Shown here piece after piece: positions 31,879 to 41,961 of a stretch of DNA of 64,000 bases. Below the pieces are notes generated by a model that did no database searches, was not told the origin of the DNA, and saw only the letters and a list, made by a program, of their open reading frames with translations. Position numbers and translations under genes: made by a program. The stretch comes from Auriscalpium vulgare. Its lineage: Eukaryota; Basidiomycota; Agaricomycetes; Russulales; Auriscalpiaceae. The stretch spans positions 1,364,001 to 1,428,000 of the forward strand of contig JAHBBC010000003.1 in NCBI GenBank assembly GCA_019915015.1, read 5' to 3'. How positions within the stretch are numbered: the first letter of the stretch is position 1; each line of letters begins with the position of its first letter.

Positions 31879-34800
31879 ATGTCTGCTTCCTCCAAATTGT
31901 CCGTATTTGTTGTACTCCTCCTTGCCCTCGCATTCTCCGCCCATGCTACCCTGCCGGGAACCACTGGCCATGGCCGTCGCTCGCTAGCATTCAAGAAAAA
32001 ACTGCACAGGGATCTCGCGCCGCCCATTTTCAGGGCGGCTCTTGGCGATGGGGACTTGCTCAGCAATGTGGTTCGCGACGATGGCGGAGGTGCGTGCTTG
32101 ACATTTCTTCGATCATCGTGTTCTGATCACCTCCAAAAGATGGCGGCGCAGGTACTGGTCCGCCGAGCACTGGCGCGCCGAACACTGGCTCTCCGAGCAC
32201 CGGCACTCCCGCCACAGTACCTCCACCTTCCTCCACTACGCCACCGACGTCCTCCCCAAGCGACACCTCGCCACCGACTTCAAGTGACCCGCCGCATACC
32301 AGCGACGCTCCGGTGACCACAAGCGACCCACCGCCGTCGACGACCGCTCCTCCAGACACGCAGTCATCTGCCCCCGCGTCGTCGACCCAGAACTGTCTGT
32401 TCGGTATAGATATCCTTGGGTTGTGTCTTCCAGAGCCGCCCAAGTCGTCGGACCAACCGCAGTCATCCACCGATCCTGCGTCGTCCACGGCACCGACCAC
32501 GAGCGACCCGCCGCCGTCAACGACAGATCCTGCGTCGTCCGCGGCCCCGACCACGAGCGACCCACCGCCGTCGACGACCGCTCCTCCAGACACGCAGTCA
32601 TCTGCCCCCGCATCGTCGACCCAGAATTGTCTCTTCGGTATAGATATCCTCGGGTTGTGTCTCCCTCCGCCCACGTCGTCCACCGACACTGTGTCGTCCG
32701 CACCTCCGGTCACTACGTCCGCACCACCGGCCACTACGACTCCTGCACCCCCGCAGAGCAGTGACTCGCCGGCGTCATCGGCGGCCCCGTCGTCTTCATC
32801 CGCAGATTGTCTGTTCGGCATAGACATACTCGGGTTGTGTCTCCCTCCGCCCACGTCGTCTACTGACACTGTGTCGTCCGCACCTCCGGTCACTACGTCC
32901 GCACCACCGGTCACTACGACTCCCGCACCCCCGCAGAGCAGTGACTCGCCGGCTTCCTCGGCCCCCGCGTCGTCTTCATCCGCAGATTGTCTGTTCGGTA
33001 TAGATATCCTCGGGTTGTGTCTCCCTCCGCCCACGTCGTCTACCGACACTGTGTCGTCCGCACCCCCGGTCACTACGACTCCCGCACCCCCGCAGAGCAG
33101 TGCCTCTCCGGCGTCATCGGCGGCCCCGTCGTCTTCATCCGCAGATTGTCTGTTCGGTATAGATATCCTCGGGCTGTGTCTCCCTCCGCCCACGTCGTCT
33201 ACCGACACTGTGTCGTCCGCACCCCCGGTCACTACGACTCCCGCACCCCCGCAGAGCAGTGCCTCTCCGGCGTCATCGGCGGCCCCGTCGTCTTCATCCG
33301 CAGATTGTCTGTTCGGTATAGATATCCTCGGGTTGTGTCTCCCTCCGCCCACGTCGTCTACCGACACTGTGTCGTCCGCACCACCGGTCACTACGACTCC
33401 CGCACCCCCGCAGAGCAGTGCCTCTCCGGCGTCATCAGCGGCCCCGTCGTCTTCATCCGCAGAGTGTCTGTTCGGTATAGATGTGCTCGGGTTGTGTCTC
33501 CCTCCGCCCACGTCGTCCACCGACACTGTGTCGTCCGCACCCCCGGTCACTACGACTCCCGCACCCCCGCAGAGCAGTGCCTCTCCGGCGTCATCAGCGG
33601 CCCCGTCGTCTTCATCCGCAGAGTGTCTGTTCGGTATAGATGTGCTCGGGTTGTGTCTCCCTCCGCCCACATCGTCTATCGACACTGTGTCGTCCGCACC
33701 ACCGGTCACTACGACTCCCGCACCCCCGCAGAGCAGTGCCTCTCCGGCGTCATCGGCGGCCCCGTCGTCTTCAGGCTCAAATTGTTTGTTCGGTGTAGAT
33801 GTGCTCGGGTTGTGTCTCCCTCCGCCCACGTCGTCGAACTCGCCACAGTCCAGCGGTGCCCCTTCCTCTTCTGGGTCTGCGTCGCAGATTGCTTCGATCA
33901 CTACCACTGGTCCGAGCCTTAGCGTCACTGGCGTAGTTTCGTCCCAGTCAGACTCCCAGTCTCAGGCTTCCCAGTCGTAGGTGCCTTCTCCCCTCGACAT
34001 GCTGTATCATGCTGAATCATAATGAAATAGGTTCTCTTTCTCCGTGTCCGGGAGTATCACGGACAGTCAATCGGTGACTGGGAGCATCACGGCTAGTCAA
34101 CCGGTGTCTGGGAGCATCACGGCTTCTCAATCGGAGTCTGGGAGCATCACGGCTTCTCAATCGGTGGCGACGATTACGTTCCCATCCGGCATCAGCAGCA
34201 CCGTTTCAGCGTCGCTGGAGTCAGACTCGACAATCACTTCGGACGCGACGTCTAGCTTCACACTTGCCCCGCAGTCGCAACTTTCCTATGTGACGGAGAC
34301 GACGCTGCTGTTCACTTCTGTCCCGACTTCATCGGCCGCCTCCCAGAGCGATCCGGACGCGCCTGCTACGACGCTGTCTCTTTCTGCAATCCCGTCCTCA
34401 GCGTCGCAAGCTCCTCTGCCCTCAGATCTTGCATCGCGTATATATCCACCCGGTGACACTCCCTCACCAGGCTCCGACTACACGCTTATCAGCGTGCTAT
34501 TCGACAGTGATTTGTCATGGGAGTTTGTTGCCAACAATGTTGAGTCGCAGGGCCAACTGTTCCTCTGGTTCCCTGCGGTAGTGCAGGCCGCTTTGGGTAT
34601 ACCCGCCGACCAGACATTGACTTTCGCACTGCAAGTCTATGTTCCCAGCTCATACCAGGGTCCGGATGACGTTGCTCAGCTGTTGACCACATTCCTCATG
34701 TGGATTCCGAAGCCGCAAGTCAGCACGCTAGCGAACATGATCAAAGTCCAGAGCTCGCCGTTCTACACGACGCTTGGACCACCCTACTCGGTGTTAGCCC

Positions 34801-35327
34801 AGCACGTCGATGCGGCGTTCTCCATCACTTCAGTCCAGGATCCCAACTCGGATCCCGGCAGCGGAAACAATGCCAGCGGAAGCAGCGCATCAACGGGTGG
34901 CTCGTCGTCGAACAATAAGCGCACGGACACCATCATCGGAGTGGTCAGCGCTCTTGGCGGCCTCACGCTCATCATCCTCGGCATCCTCATCTTCCGCAGC
35001 ATCAAGCACAGGCGCGAACTCGCGCACCGCCGCCTCTCGGACCCCGTCGCTGCTTATCCCGACCGATCGGGACGCGACTTTGACCAGGACAGCGTGGGCG
35101 GTCAGCGCAGGCGCAGCTTCTACTTCGCGGAGGACAGCTTGCGTGGTGGGGGCCCAGCGCCTGCTGCTGCTGCTGCCGTCGCAGGCCCCAGCTCTGCAGC
35201 ATACGGAAACGAGCCGGTGGTCGAGTACAGCTATAGGAACAGCCCCGACCCAGATGCGGGAGAGACGTCCGGTGGTGCCTGGTGCGATTCGGCGCCGATC
35301 TTGCAGCAAAGCAGCCTCAACTGGTGA
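31879..35327 (+). CDS. MSB2: Transmembrane signalling mucin, Msb2/Hkr1 family, with Cys-module repeats
   Basis: Cell-surface mucin sensor that in fungi acts above the filamentation/appressorium MAPK and HOG pathways through Sho1 and Cdc42. Three exons join in frame: 31879-32089, 32140-33976 and 34031-35327 (1114 residues). In order: a signal peptide (MSASSKLSVFVVLLLALAFS); a short spacer; a Ser/Thr/Pro-rich mucin region with nine copies of NCLFGIDILGLCLPPPTSS-like modules; four 10-residue GSITASQS repeats; then a globular membrane-proximal domain that fits the Hkr1-Msb2 homology region (YTLISVLFDSDLSWEFV, QLFLWFPAVVQAALGIPADQ, LTFALQVYVPSSYQ, FLMWIPKPQVSTLANMI). One membrane span follows (TIIGVVSALGGLTLIILGIL), then a basic stop-transfer (KHRRELAHRR) and a cytosolic tail of about 110 residues. 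The Msb2 assignment rests on architecture and recall of the domain; the Cys modules are not something I know from Msb2. Confidence 0.75.
32394..33833 (+). repeat. Nine Cys-hydrophobic-Cys modules in the mucin gene (159-bp unit)
   Basis: First Cys codons lie at 32394, 32628, 32808, 32988, 33147, 33306, 33465, 33624 and 33783. Spacings are 234, 180, 180, then 159 five times, always a multiple of three. Each module encodes CLFGI/VDI/VLGLCLP flanked by a Ser/Thr/Pro linker (STDTVSSAPPVTTTPAPP). Units with 180-bp spacing carry seven extra residues (TSAPPVT). Near-identity at DNA level points to recent expansion or gene conversion. Confidence 0.95.
34044..34163 (+). repeat. Four 30-bp units encoding GSITASQ repeats
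   Basis: Four consecutive 10-residue units (VSGSITDSQS, VTGSITASQP, VSGSITASQS, ESGSITASQS) at the start of the third exon of the mucin gene. They add O-glycosylation-type Ser/Thr. Confidence 0.9.
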
Positions 35328-35609
35328 GAACCTGGTGAGTCTAGCTGTTTCACGCCTCCGTGGTTTCCTCTGACCCATGCACTACAGGTAACGTCATCAA
35401 CGCCAAGACTGTAGAGGGTGATATCCACTGCAGATTATACCTGACTTCTCAATGCTTTTTTGGCCGTGTCTTTCTTCACTCAACATTGCTCTCTTATAAC
35501 CTCTATTATCAGTTTTTGGGTCTCTGTCTTGTCCAATTTCACGCAACTGACGCTGTCGCGACCGCCCCCATCACCTTCCCTTTTGTTGATCGCGTTCGCT
35601 CAGATACGT

Positions 35610-36257
35610 CATGTACGTCGTGTTACGTCGGTTCCCTATCCTATGCCTCACCGCGGTCTTTCCACCTGAGGTTCATCGGACTCGTCCCGAGGGACCCGAC
35701 AACAAACCTCCGCGCCTCTGGCGGAGATCCTCTTCGGTGATTCTGAGAATACCTAGACTTTATAATGCTTTCGCTAGTTGTAATCCGAACTTATAACTTA
35801 TTGTGGTATTGTTGCCATAACATTTGTGCTATGATGATATCGCGAGATGCTCCGGGAGCACATTTGAGTTTCGTCTTTCGGAAGCCCAATTCGAACCATG
35901 CCCGATCTATGCAAGTACATGTGTTCTCTATCACATACACGAAACCCTAGTGTCAGAGGTAGCGAGCTCGCTCCTCGATAAGAATGGTCGCAGCCTCTGG
36001 GAAGCGAGGACTAACGGTCCAGTCGAAGGACACAGGACGATTGAAAGAGCACCATGACTTCACATGGCCTTCGTCCTTCGTGTCGACCGGGCTCGGCGCG
36101 AGGTTCCGGACGCGTCGAGATGGCGCGCAGGGTTTAACTGCATGAAGTCCTCGCCATAGACATCTGGGTCGTGCACTGGAAGACGTTGCCGAAACACAGC
36201 GTCCCCTTTGGGATGAACATGCCTTCGTACCAGTCGTCTTCTGTAGTAGCAGCATGG
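35610..36257. repeat. Long direct repeat, left copy (P450 3' end plus flank)
   Basis: Matches 38368-39187 over most of its length, in the same orientation, including non-coding DNA downstream of the P450 stop (for example the shared run starting GCTCCGGGAGCACATTTGAG). It lacks about 210 bases present in the right copy (roughly 38781-38990), which encode the heme-binding loop. Confidence 0.85.
35953..36257 (-). pseudogene. Cytochrome P450 3' fragment lacking the heme-binding Cys
   Basis: Fragment related to the P450 pseudogene at 38685-40607. It reads HAATTEDDWYEGMFIPKGTL and CFGNVFQC, then a four-base loss breaks the frame; the next pieces are DVYGEDFMQLNPARHLDAS, VDTKDEGHV and, after an internal deletion, VSFDWTVSPRFPEAATILIE ERARY. 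The segment that carries FGxGRRxCxG is missing. In two places (EDDWYEG and FIPKGT) this copy keeps an open frame where the longer copy has one-base losses, showing that the two copies decayed separately. Confidence 0.8.
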
Positions 36258-36424
36258 AGGAAAATGTGAATAGATAACAACTCGGCAATTCGACATCCAC
36301 TTATGTAAGCATCGTAACTTCCTGCGCTGCGTTTATTCCTTATAAAAACACGCGTTAACTTGGTCGACTTCTCACTCTTGATCCCCTTCCAAACCTCTCT
36401 CTCCGCGCGCACACACGACTTTAT

Positions 36425-38283
36425 ATGCAGTATTTCCTAACGCGTACGAGACTCCTCCACAGCATTACTCTCTCTTTGCGTCTAGCACGTCTATCCTTTT
36501 CCTCGTCAATCTCCATCTCCACTCAGACCTCCCTGCATCTGCCACGTCGTTCATTGTCGATGATACCAGGTACTCCCCACAATCTCTTCGAATACACGTC
36601 AGGATCATGGCTGTAGGTTGTGCTCTCCTGACATAAGTACGTTACATGTCTCTAATGCCACACAATTTTCAGCGTCAACAATGATCTTCGTCTCGCAGAG
36701 CGCAAGCATGAGTTCGACGACGATGAGCTCCGTCGACTTGCGGCGCATTCCGTCGGTCGGACGCTTCAGGACGTCGACACCATGGAGAAGCTTGACGAGG
36801 GAGCTTAACCGCATCTTCCTCATCACCATGCACGACGGGTTCCAGATGATCGCTCGCATCCCGTACCCCGTCACGGAACCCAAGTTCTACGCCGTTGCCA
36901 GTGAGGTTGCCACGATGGCCTTCCTCCGTGCCCATGACCTGCCGTTCCCAAGGTGTACGGTTACTCTCCTACGTCGGACAACGCTGCGAAGACCGAGTAC
37001 ATCTTCATGGAGTTTGTGAAGGGTACGAAGCTCACGACCTGTGGATGCAGTTAAAGGAAGCGGATCTCGCCTCCATCTTGCGTCAGCTTGTTAAGCTCGA
37101 GTCCCACATCATGTCGATCCCCTTCGGCTGGTGGAAGCCTTTACTACGTCGACGACTTGGGAAAGGTAGCAGGGGAGAAGACAGGCATCCCGATGTCGCT
37201 CAAGGGCGAGCACTTCTGTGTCGGTCCAGATGTCAGGTTGCATATGTGGTATGGGAGGAGATCGGAGCTCGATGTGAACCGAGGACCGTGTACGTCCCTC
37301 TCTCTCTCCGTTAGAAAAACTAATCGACATTGTTATATAGACGAAAATGCAGAGGCAGCACTCGCAGCAGCCGCAGGCAAGGAGATAGCGTACCTGGCAC
37401 ATTATGGTCAACCTCTGCTCCCGTTGCAGCGTGGGAGAAGGAGGCGTACAAGTACGAGAAGCAGTCGCCTCTGGACCACATCAAGAATCTCCAACGCTAC
37501 CTTCTCATGGCCTCCTTGCTCATTCCCAACAACCAATCCCTCCGAGCATTCTGTATTCGTCATCCTGATCTCCAGCCGAGCAACGTCATGGTATCAACCT
37601 CGCCAGACTCTGGCCAGCTGGAGATTGTAAGCCTGCTCGACTGGCAACACGCTCCCATCCTGCCGCGCTTCCTCCTCGCCGGTATACCAGATCGACTTCA
37701 GAACTACGATGACCCGGACTCGCTGAACCTCGTCCCACCTGTCATTTCCACCGAATGCGGACAAGATGGAAGAATCCGAGCTGATGGAAGCCGTTGGACT
37801 CCACCACGCCCGTCTCGTCCACTTCCACTACGCCAGGGCACGGAGGAGCTCAACAAGCTCCACCATGACGCCCTATCTGACTCGGCATCTATCTTCATCC
37901 GTCGCCTCTTCTACCAAGCTGGTGCTCCCTGGGAGGCTGAGACCCACGACCTCAAGGCTCTGCTGATCGAGGCGAATGAGGAGTGGGGGAAGCTTGCGGG
38001 CGCAGGCGTTCCGTGCCCCGTCGAGTTCGAGCCTGACGATGTGAGCAAGACGAAGGCGTTTAGTACGAGGCTGCAGCTGGCCGACGAGAACGTCCAGAAC
38101 ATACGAGGCATGATCGGTTTTGAGACGGAGACGTGGGTCCTAGCGACCACTACAGGAAGGCGAAGGCGCTCGCCGAGCTGGTGAAGCTGAGGTTGTTGAT
38201 GGCGATTCCGAAGGGAGATCTCCGAGACAAGACTCAGGCAAATTGGTTCTTGGACGATATGGACGAGAAGGATTACATGTAGT
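36425..38283 (+). pseudogene. AIM9-like (aminoglycoside-phosphotransferase fold) kinase, frameshifted
   Basis: Protein-kinase-like-fold family expanded in Agaricomycetes, related to mitochondrial AIM9. Readable pieces follow the family order: a presequence-like start (MQYFLTRTRLLHSITLSLRL), MIPGTPHNLFEYTSGSWL, an intron, VNNDLRLAERKHEF, IFLITMHDGFQMIARIPYPV, KTEYIFMEFVKGTKLT, SLYYVDDLGKVAGEKTGIP, GKEIAYLAHYGQPLLP, YLLMASLLIPNNQ, the catalytic-loop equivalent FCIRHPDLQPSNVMV, and the metal-site equivalent VSLLDWQHAPILP. Frame changes are needed near 36815, 36950, 37030, 37130, 37435, 37755, 37838 and 38136; most are losses of one or two bases. Introns still have good borders. The last piece ends DDMDEKDYM before the stop at about 38281. 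It cannot give a full protein as it stands. Confidence 0.82.
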
Positions 38284-38367
38284 TTTTGTTTCGGTTCGGT
38301 TACAAATTATGTCGTAGGTTTGCTGATCTTGTTTGCTATGAATAATATACAGCTGGTCACCAGTCTA

Positions 38368-39187
38368 CATGTACATCGTGTTCCGTCTGTTCCCTATCCT
38401 ATGCCTCACCGCTGAGGTTCATCGGACCCGTCCCGGGGAATTCGACAACAAACCTCCGTGCCTCTGGCGGAGATCCTCTTCGGTGACTCTGAGAATATAA
38501 TGCTTTCGCTAGTTGTAATCCAACAATATAACTTACTGTGGTATTTTTGCCATAACATTTGTGCTATGTAAATGCTCCGGGAGCACATTTGAGTTTCGTC
38601 TTTCGGAAGCCCCCTTCGAACCATGCACCCAATCTATGCAAGTACATGTTATTCTTATTGCATACACGAAACCGTACCGTCGTGTCAGTAGCGAGCTCGC
38701 TCCTCCATAAGAATGGTCGCAGCCTCTGGGAAGCGAGGACTAACGGTCCAGTCGAAAGACACAGGTCGACTGAAAGAGCATCATGAGGCCGGGCTCCGCG
38801 CAGAATTTCGCTGCGGCTTACCTGACCAATCCCGAATCCACAAACGAGTCCACGTCGAGGGGAACAACCTCTCCGGCTGCATTCTTTGCAGGCTCCATCT
38901 TGAACGCCCAGAGCATGAGCGCCATGTCCATAAAGAGCGAGTCGTTGGCGACGTGCCGCCCGACGCATATCCTGCGCCCGAAACCATACATCACATGGCC
39001 TTCGTCCTTTGTGTCGACCGGGCTCGGCGCGAGGTTCCCGGACGCGTCGAGATGCCGCGCAGGGTTGAACTGCATGAAGTCCTCGCCATAGATATCTGGG
39101 TCGTTGTTGCACTGGAAGACGTTGCCGAAACACAGCGTCCCCTTGGGATGAACATGCCTTCGTACCAGTCGTCTCTGTAGCAGCATG
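38368..39187. repeat. Long direct repeat, right copy
   Basis: Partner of 35610-36257. It begins about 90 bases after the kinase pseudogene stop and covers the 3' flank and last part of the P450 pseudogene, so the kinase pseudogene sits between the two copies. Confidence 0.85.
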
Positions 39188-40607
39188 GGGAATGGCGAGG
39201 GGGAGGTTCGGCCGCCAGCGCAAGGTCTCCTTGACCATTGCCCGAGTATGGGAGGTGTGAGTAGTCGGCGAAAGTGGGCAGCCGTCCTTGTCCGACGACG
39301 AGGTCGAGCTCCTCTTGGGCGCGTCTCTGAGCCTCTGGATATGCAACCATAGCAAGTGACCACCATTGCAGCGCGCTCGACGTTGTCTCGGAGCCGGCAG
39401 CGCTTTCGAACGAGGAAAGTGAGTGGGGTTACACAGACAGTGAGGCTAAATCAACTCACTACATGGTTCCCGCTAACCATGCCCTCTGACGCTCCGTAAG
39501 GCCATTGCGTCTTGATCGTCAAGAAGAGAAGCACTGATACTGGGCCGGTCGACGCCTTTCTCCTGGAGCAATTATGAGTAAGTCATGCATCGGCAGGTGG
39601 GTACTGACATACTTTGTCGGCTTGTACCCGATTCACCAGTCGCTCGAACATCGCAGAATCGCGCTCATACCACTCTTCATTTGCACGTTTCCACTTCGCA
39701 AACCTGTTGATCACGATGTCAAGAGGCTTCAAACACGGACTCATCGTTGCTACGTACCGACTGGGGATGTTCTTCATCCAAGGCATGAGCTCCACAAAAT
39801 GGCGCCCGGCGCTGATGATTTCGCCAATCTCTCGATATGAGAATCGATGTTTCAAGTTCACATCATCCTCGGACAAGATGGTGGAAGATCGTATACGACA
39901 GACATGATCATGGAGGCTGCCGACCGACGGAAGTGATCGTTGCGAGCACTGGCCTTGGCTAAGATATCCGACGCGAGGAAAACAGCTTCCTTGGTTTGGA
40001 TCTCGTGGTAGTCGGCCACCTTGGTCTTGGTCAAGCTCTCATGTGCCGCGCGACGCATGCGGCGCCACCTGGCGATGTATCAGTATGGTTACTGACACCC
40101 CTCCAGCTGGAGGTATCATCCCGTCACTCACAAGGATCCGTAACGCGTGAACGCGAGGAAGAAACCCCCACAGGATATCTCGCTGGCCACGATGAGTCGA
40201 GGCCGATCAGAGTAGATATGGGCGCGTCGGTCCAGAAGGTCGGCTGCCGCCTTTTGGTGTTGAGAAAAATCATAGGCTGGCCGAAAGCACTGAGGTAAAC
40301 AACGTCACCTGGGGGCCGGATCAATTACGAGCCTCAGGCAGAAATGAGATAGTGCACACCATATTCTTCCGGAGATCAGGATCGAACAGCCATGCCTTGT
40401 TCGTGAGTTGTGACAGATTGCCAACGATGGGAAGGCCTTTCGGTCCCCCTGCACTTTGCGCCAAGGGCTGTCGAGGTAGCCTACGATAGTCCTGACCGTG
40501 AGTCCAAGGAAAAGGCTGAAAATAACGGCCGGGTGTTGCTCGGCCCATGCAAGCAGCGCCTGCACCAGCCTGCTCAGACTGGGGGGCTGATCCAGATGAC
40601 AAGACAT
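38685..40607 (-). pseudogene. Cytochrome P450 monooxygenase, frameshifted (nearly full length)
   Basis: Microsomal-type P450. The start ATG at 40607 gives MSCHLDQPPSLSRLVQALLA and a membrane anchor (HPAVIFSLFLGLTVRTIV), then the Pro-rich hinge region GPKGLPIVGNLSQLTNKAW, YLSAFGQPMIFLNTK, an FFLAFTRYGSLWRRMRRAAH C-helix, SYREIGEIISAGRHFVELMP, ETTSSALQWWSLAM (I-helix threonines), the ExxR helix KETLRWRP, the PERF region and the heme loop YGFGRRICVGRHVAND with the axial Cys present. Frame changes are needed near 40450, 40363, 40250, 39883, 39243, 39172 and 39142, nearly all single-base losses. Splice sites remain good, including the last intron before SRPVSFDWTVSPRF. Family resembles the CYP5144/CYP64-like fungal group; subfamily not assigned. 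Confidence 0.83.
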
Positions 40608-41961
40608 GTTCCAAGGGCACAGCGACGCCGGGCGGACCAGAAGCCATGGTGGTATCACTGCAGCCGACAACAGACATGTGAATGGTGGACAGCACATCTT
40701 TATATGTTCCGGGGAGGATGCTCAGCGGGCAGAGAAGCGAATTGGACGTTCTGGCGAGAGATTATGCTATCGAGAAGCGAGAGGCAGCCGACTCGCTGAC
40801 CTCAGCCCGTTCTTCACGCGTCTACCGGTATCCAACCACGACTCGTTTTACATACAGGCCACGGCAGAAATGACGTTGGGCGCTGTCTCTCCTGCACTTG
40901 GACTACAGCCTTACAGTATCATCGCACGGCACTGGCCAGTGGTGCGTACTACCCCGCCTGTCTGCTCGGTTGTCTAACCAATCGTTGTACAATGACTTGC
41001 AGCACGTGGAGCGCTCACAGGCAGACGCTGACGCCTTGGCGCTAGCTCGACCACCCTCGACAACGACGAGGCCGACGACAACGACCGATGCCGCCTCTCA
41101 CCGCTCGCGGACCGCAACGCATACACTCCCACGAAGTCGTCCGGTGCGCGACTGATGCAGGAACGGGCGCGCGCGTCCTCTGCGTTGTCCTCAATGCACG
41201 TCGTGTGATATCTTCTACAGCGCCGTACGCGTCGCACCCGACCACTCCGCGCCTTGTAACCCGCGTCCCCGCGTCCCGCAGCCCGCCCGCCGCGCACCCC
41301 TCCCGCATGCCCTCCATGCGTTCAAGAGACTGTCGGCAGCGGCGGCACGCCATGGCGCCATGACAGCGGCCGTTCGCGGGCTGCCCGACGGCCAAAAACG
41401 GACAGTCGACGCAGAGAGGCGGCGGATGAAGGACAACCGAACGAGGGCGCGGGCGGAATGCAAGTTGGAGGAGCCCGCGATGAAATTGCTCATCAATGAT
41501 ATTTTTTGAGTGCGAGGGCGGGCGAGTGCATGGGGCGCGCGCACAAGAGCCGGACGTGTTGCAGCTCATGGCGCACCACGTCTCCAACATCCATGTACAC
41601 GCTCGCGAGGTGCCCAATTCTCGACAACATCACGAAGAGCGTCAAGCCACGAAGTCGAACACACCTAAGTACTTACTACTGCCGCCTAAATATACTGTGA
41701 GCTTTCTATCATCAACAGCTACTTTCTCCCCCTTGGCCCAGGCATCTTGAGCTCTGCGATCGTCTTTCAGTTCTCCTGGTGGACTAGGCCCAGTTTCTCC
41801 CACCATCTGTGCGCCCTTCTAGTCAGGAAAAGCGGAAATTGGGGAAAGGTGACTGGTGAGACTAACATGTACTGCCATCGGTTTGGATGCTCAGCCGTCG
41901 CGAGTGTTTGGCTGTGCGAGCCGACCTGCGTACACGATCGACTGCTTGGATCATCTTCCGG
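40608..41961. other. Intergenic region upstream of the P450 pseudogene
   Basis: P450 promoter side on the left, 3' flank of the coiled-coil gene on the right. Overlapping frames on both strands at 41042-41617 are Arg-rich shadows. No gene is called. Confidence 0.45.

Noticed and set aside
32060..33928. 622-codon antisense frame over the mucin repeats called as a gene
   Set aside because: It mirrors the 159-bp repeat, has Asp/Gly-rich shadow composition and no start context, while the plus strand has signal peptide, membrane span and good introns.
33977..34030. Stop of the repeat exon as the end of the mucin gene, with 34044-35327 as a separate gene
   Set aside because: A good donor (GTAGGT) and acceptor (AATAG) join the two frames exactly; only the joined form has both signal peptide and membrane span.
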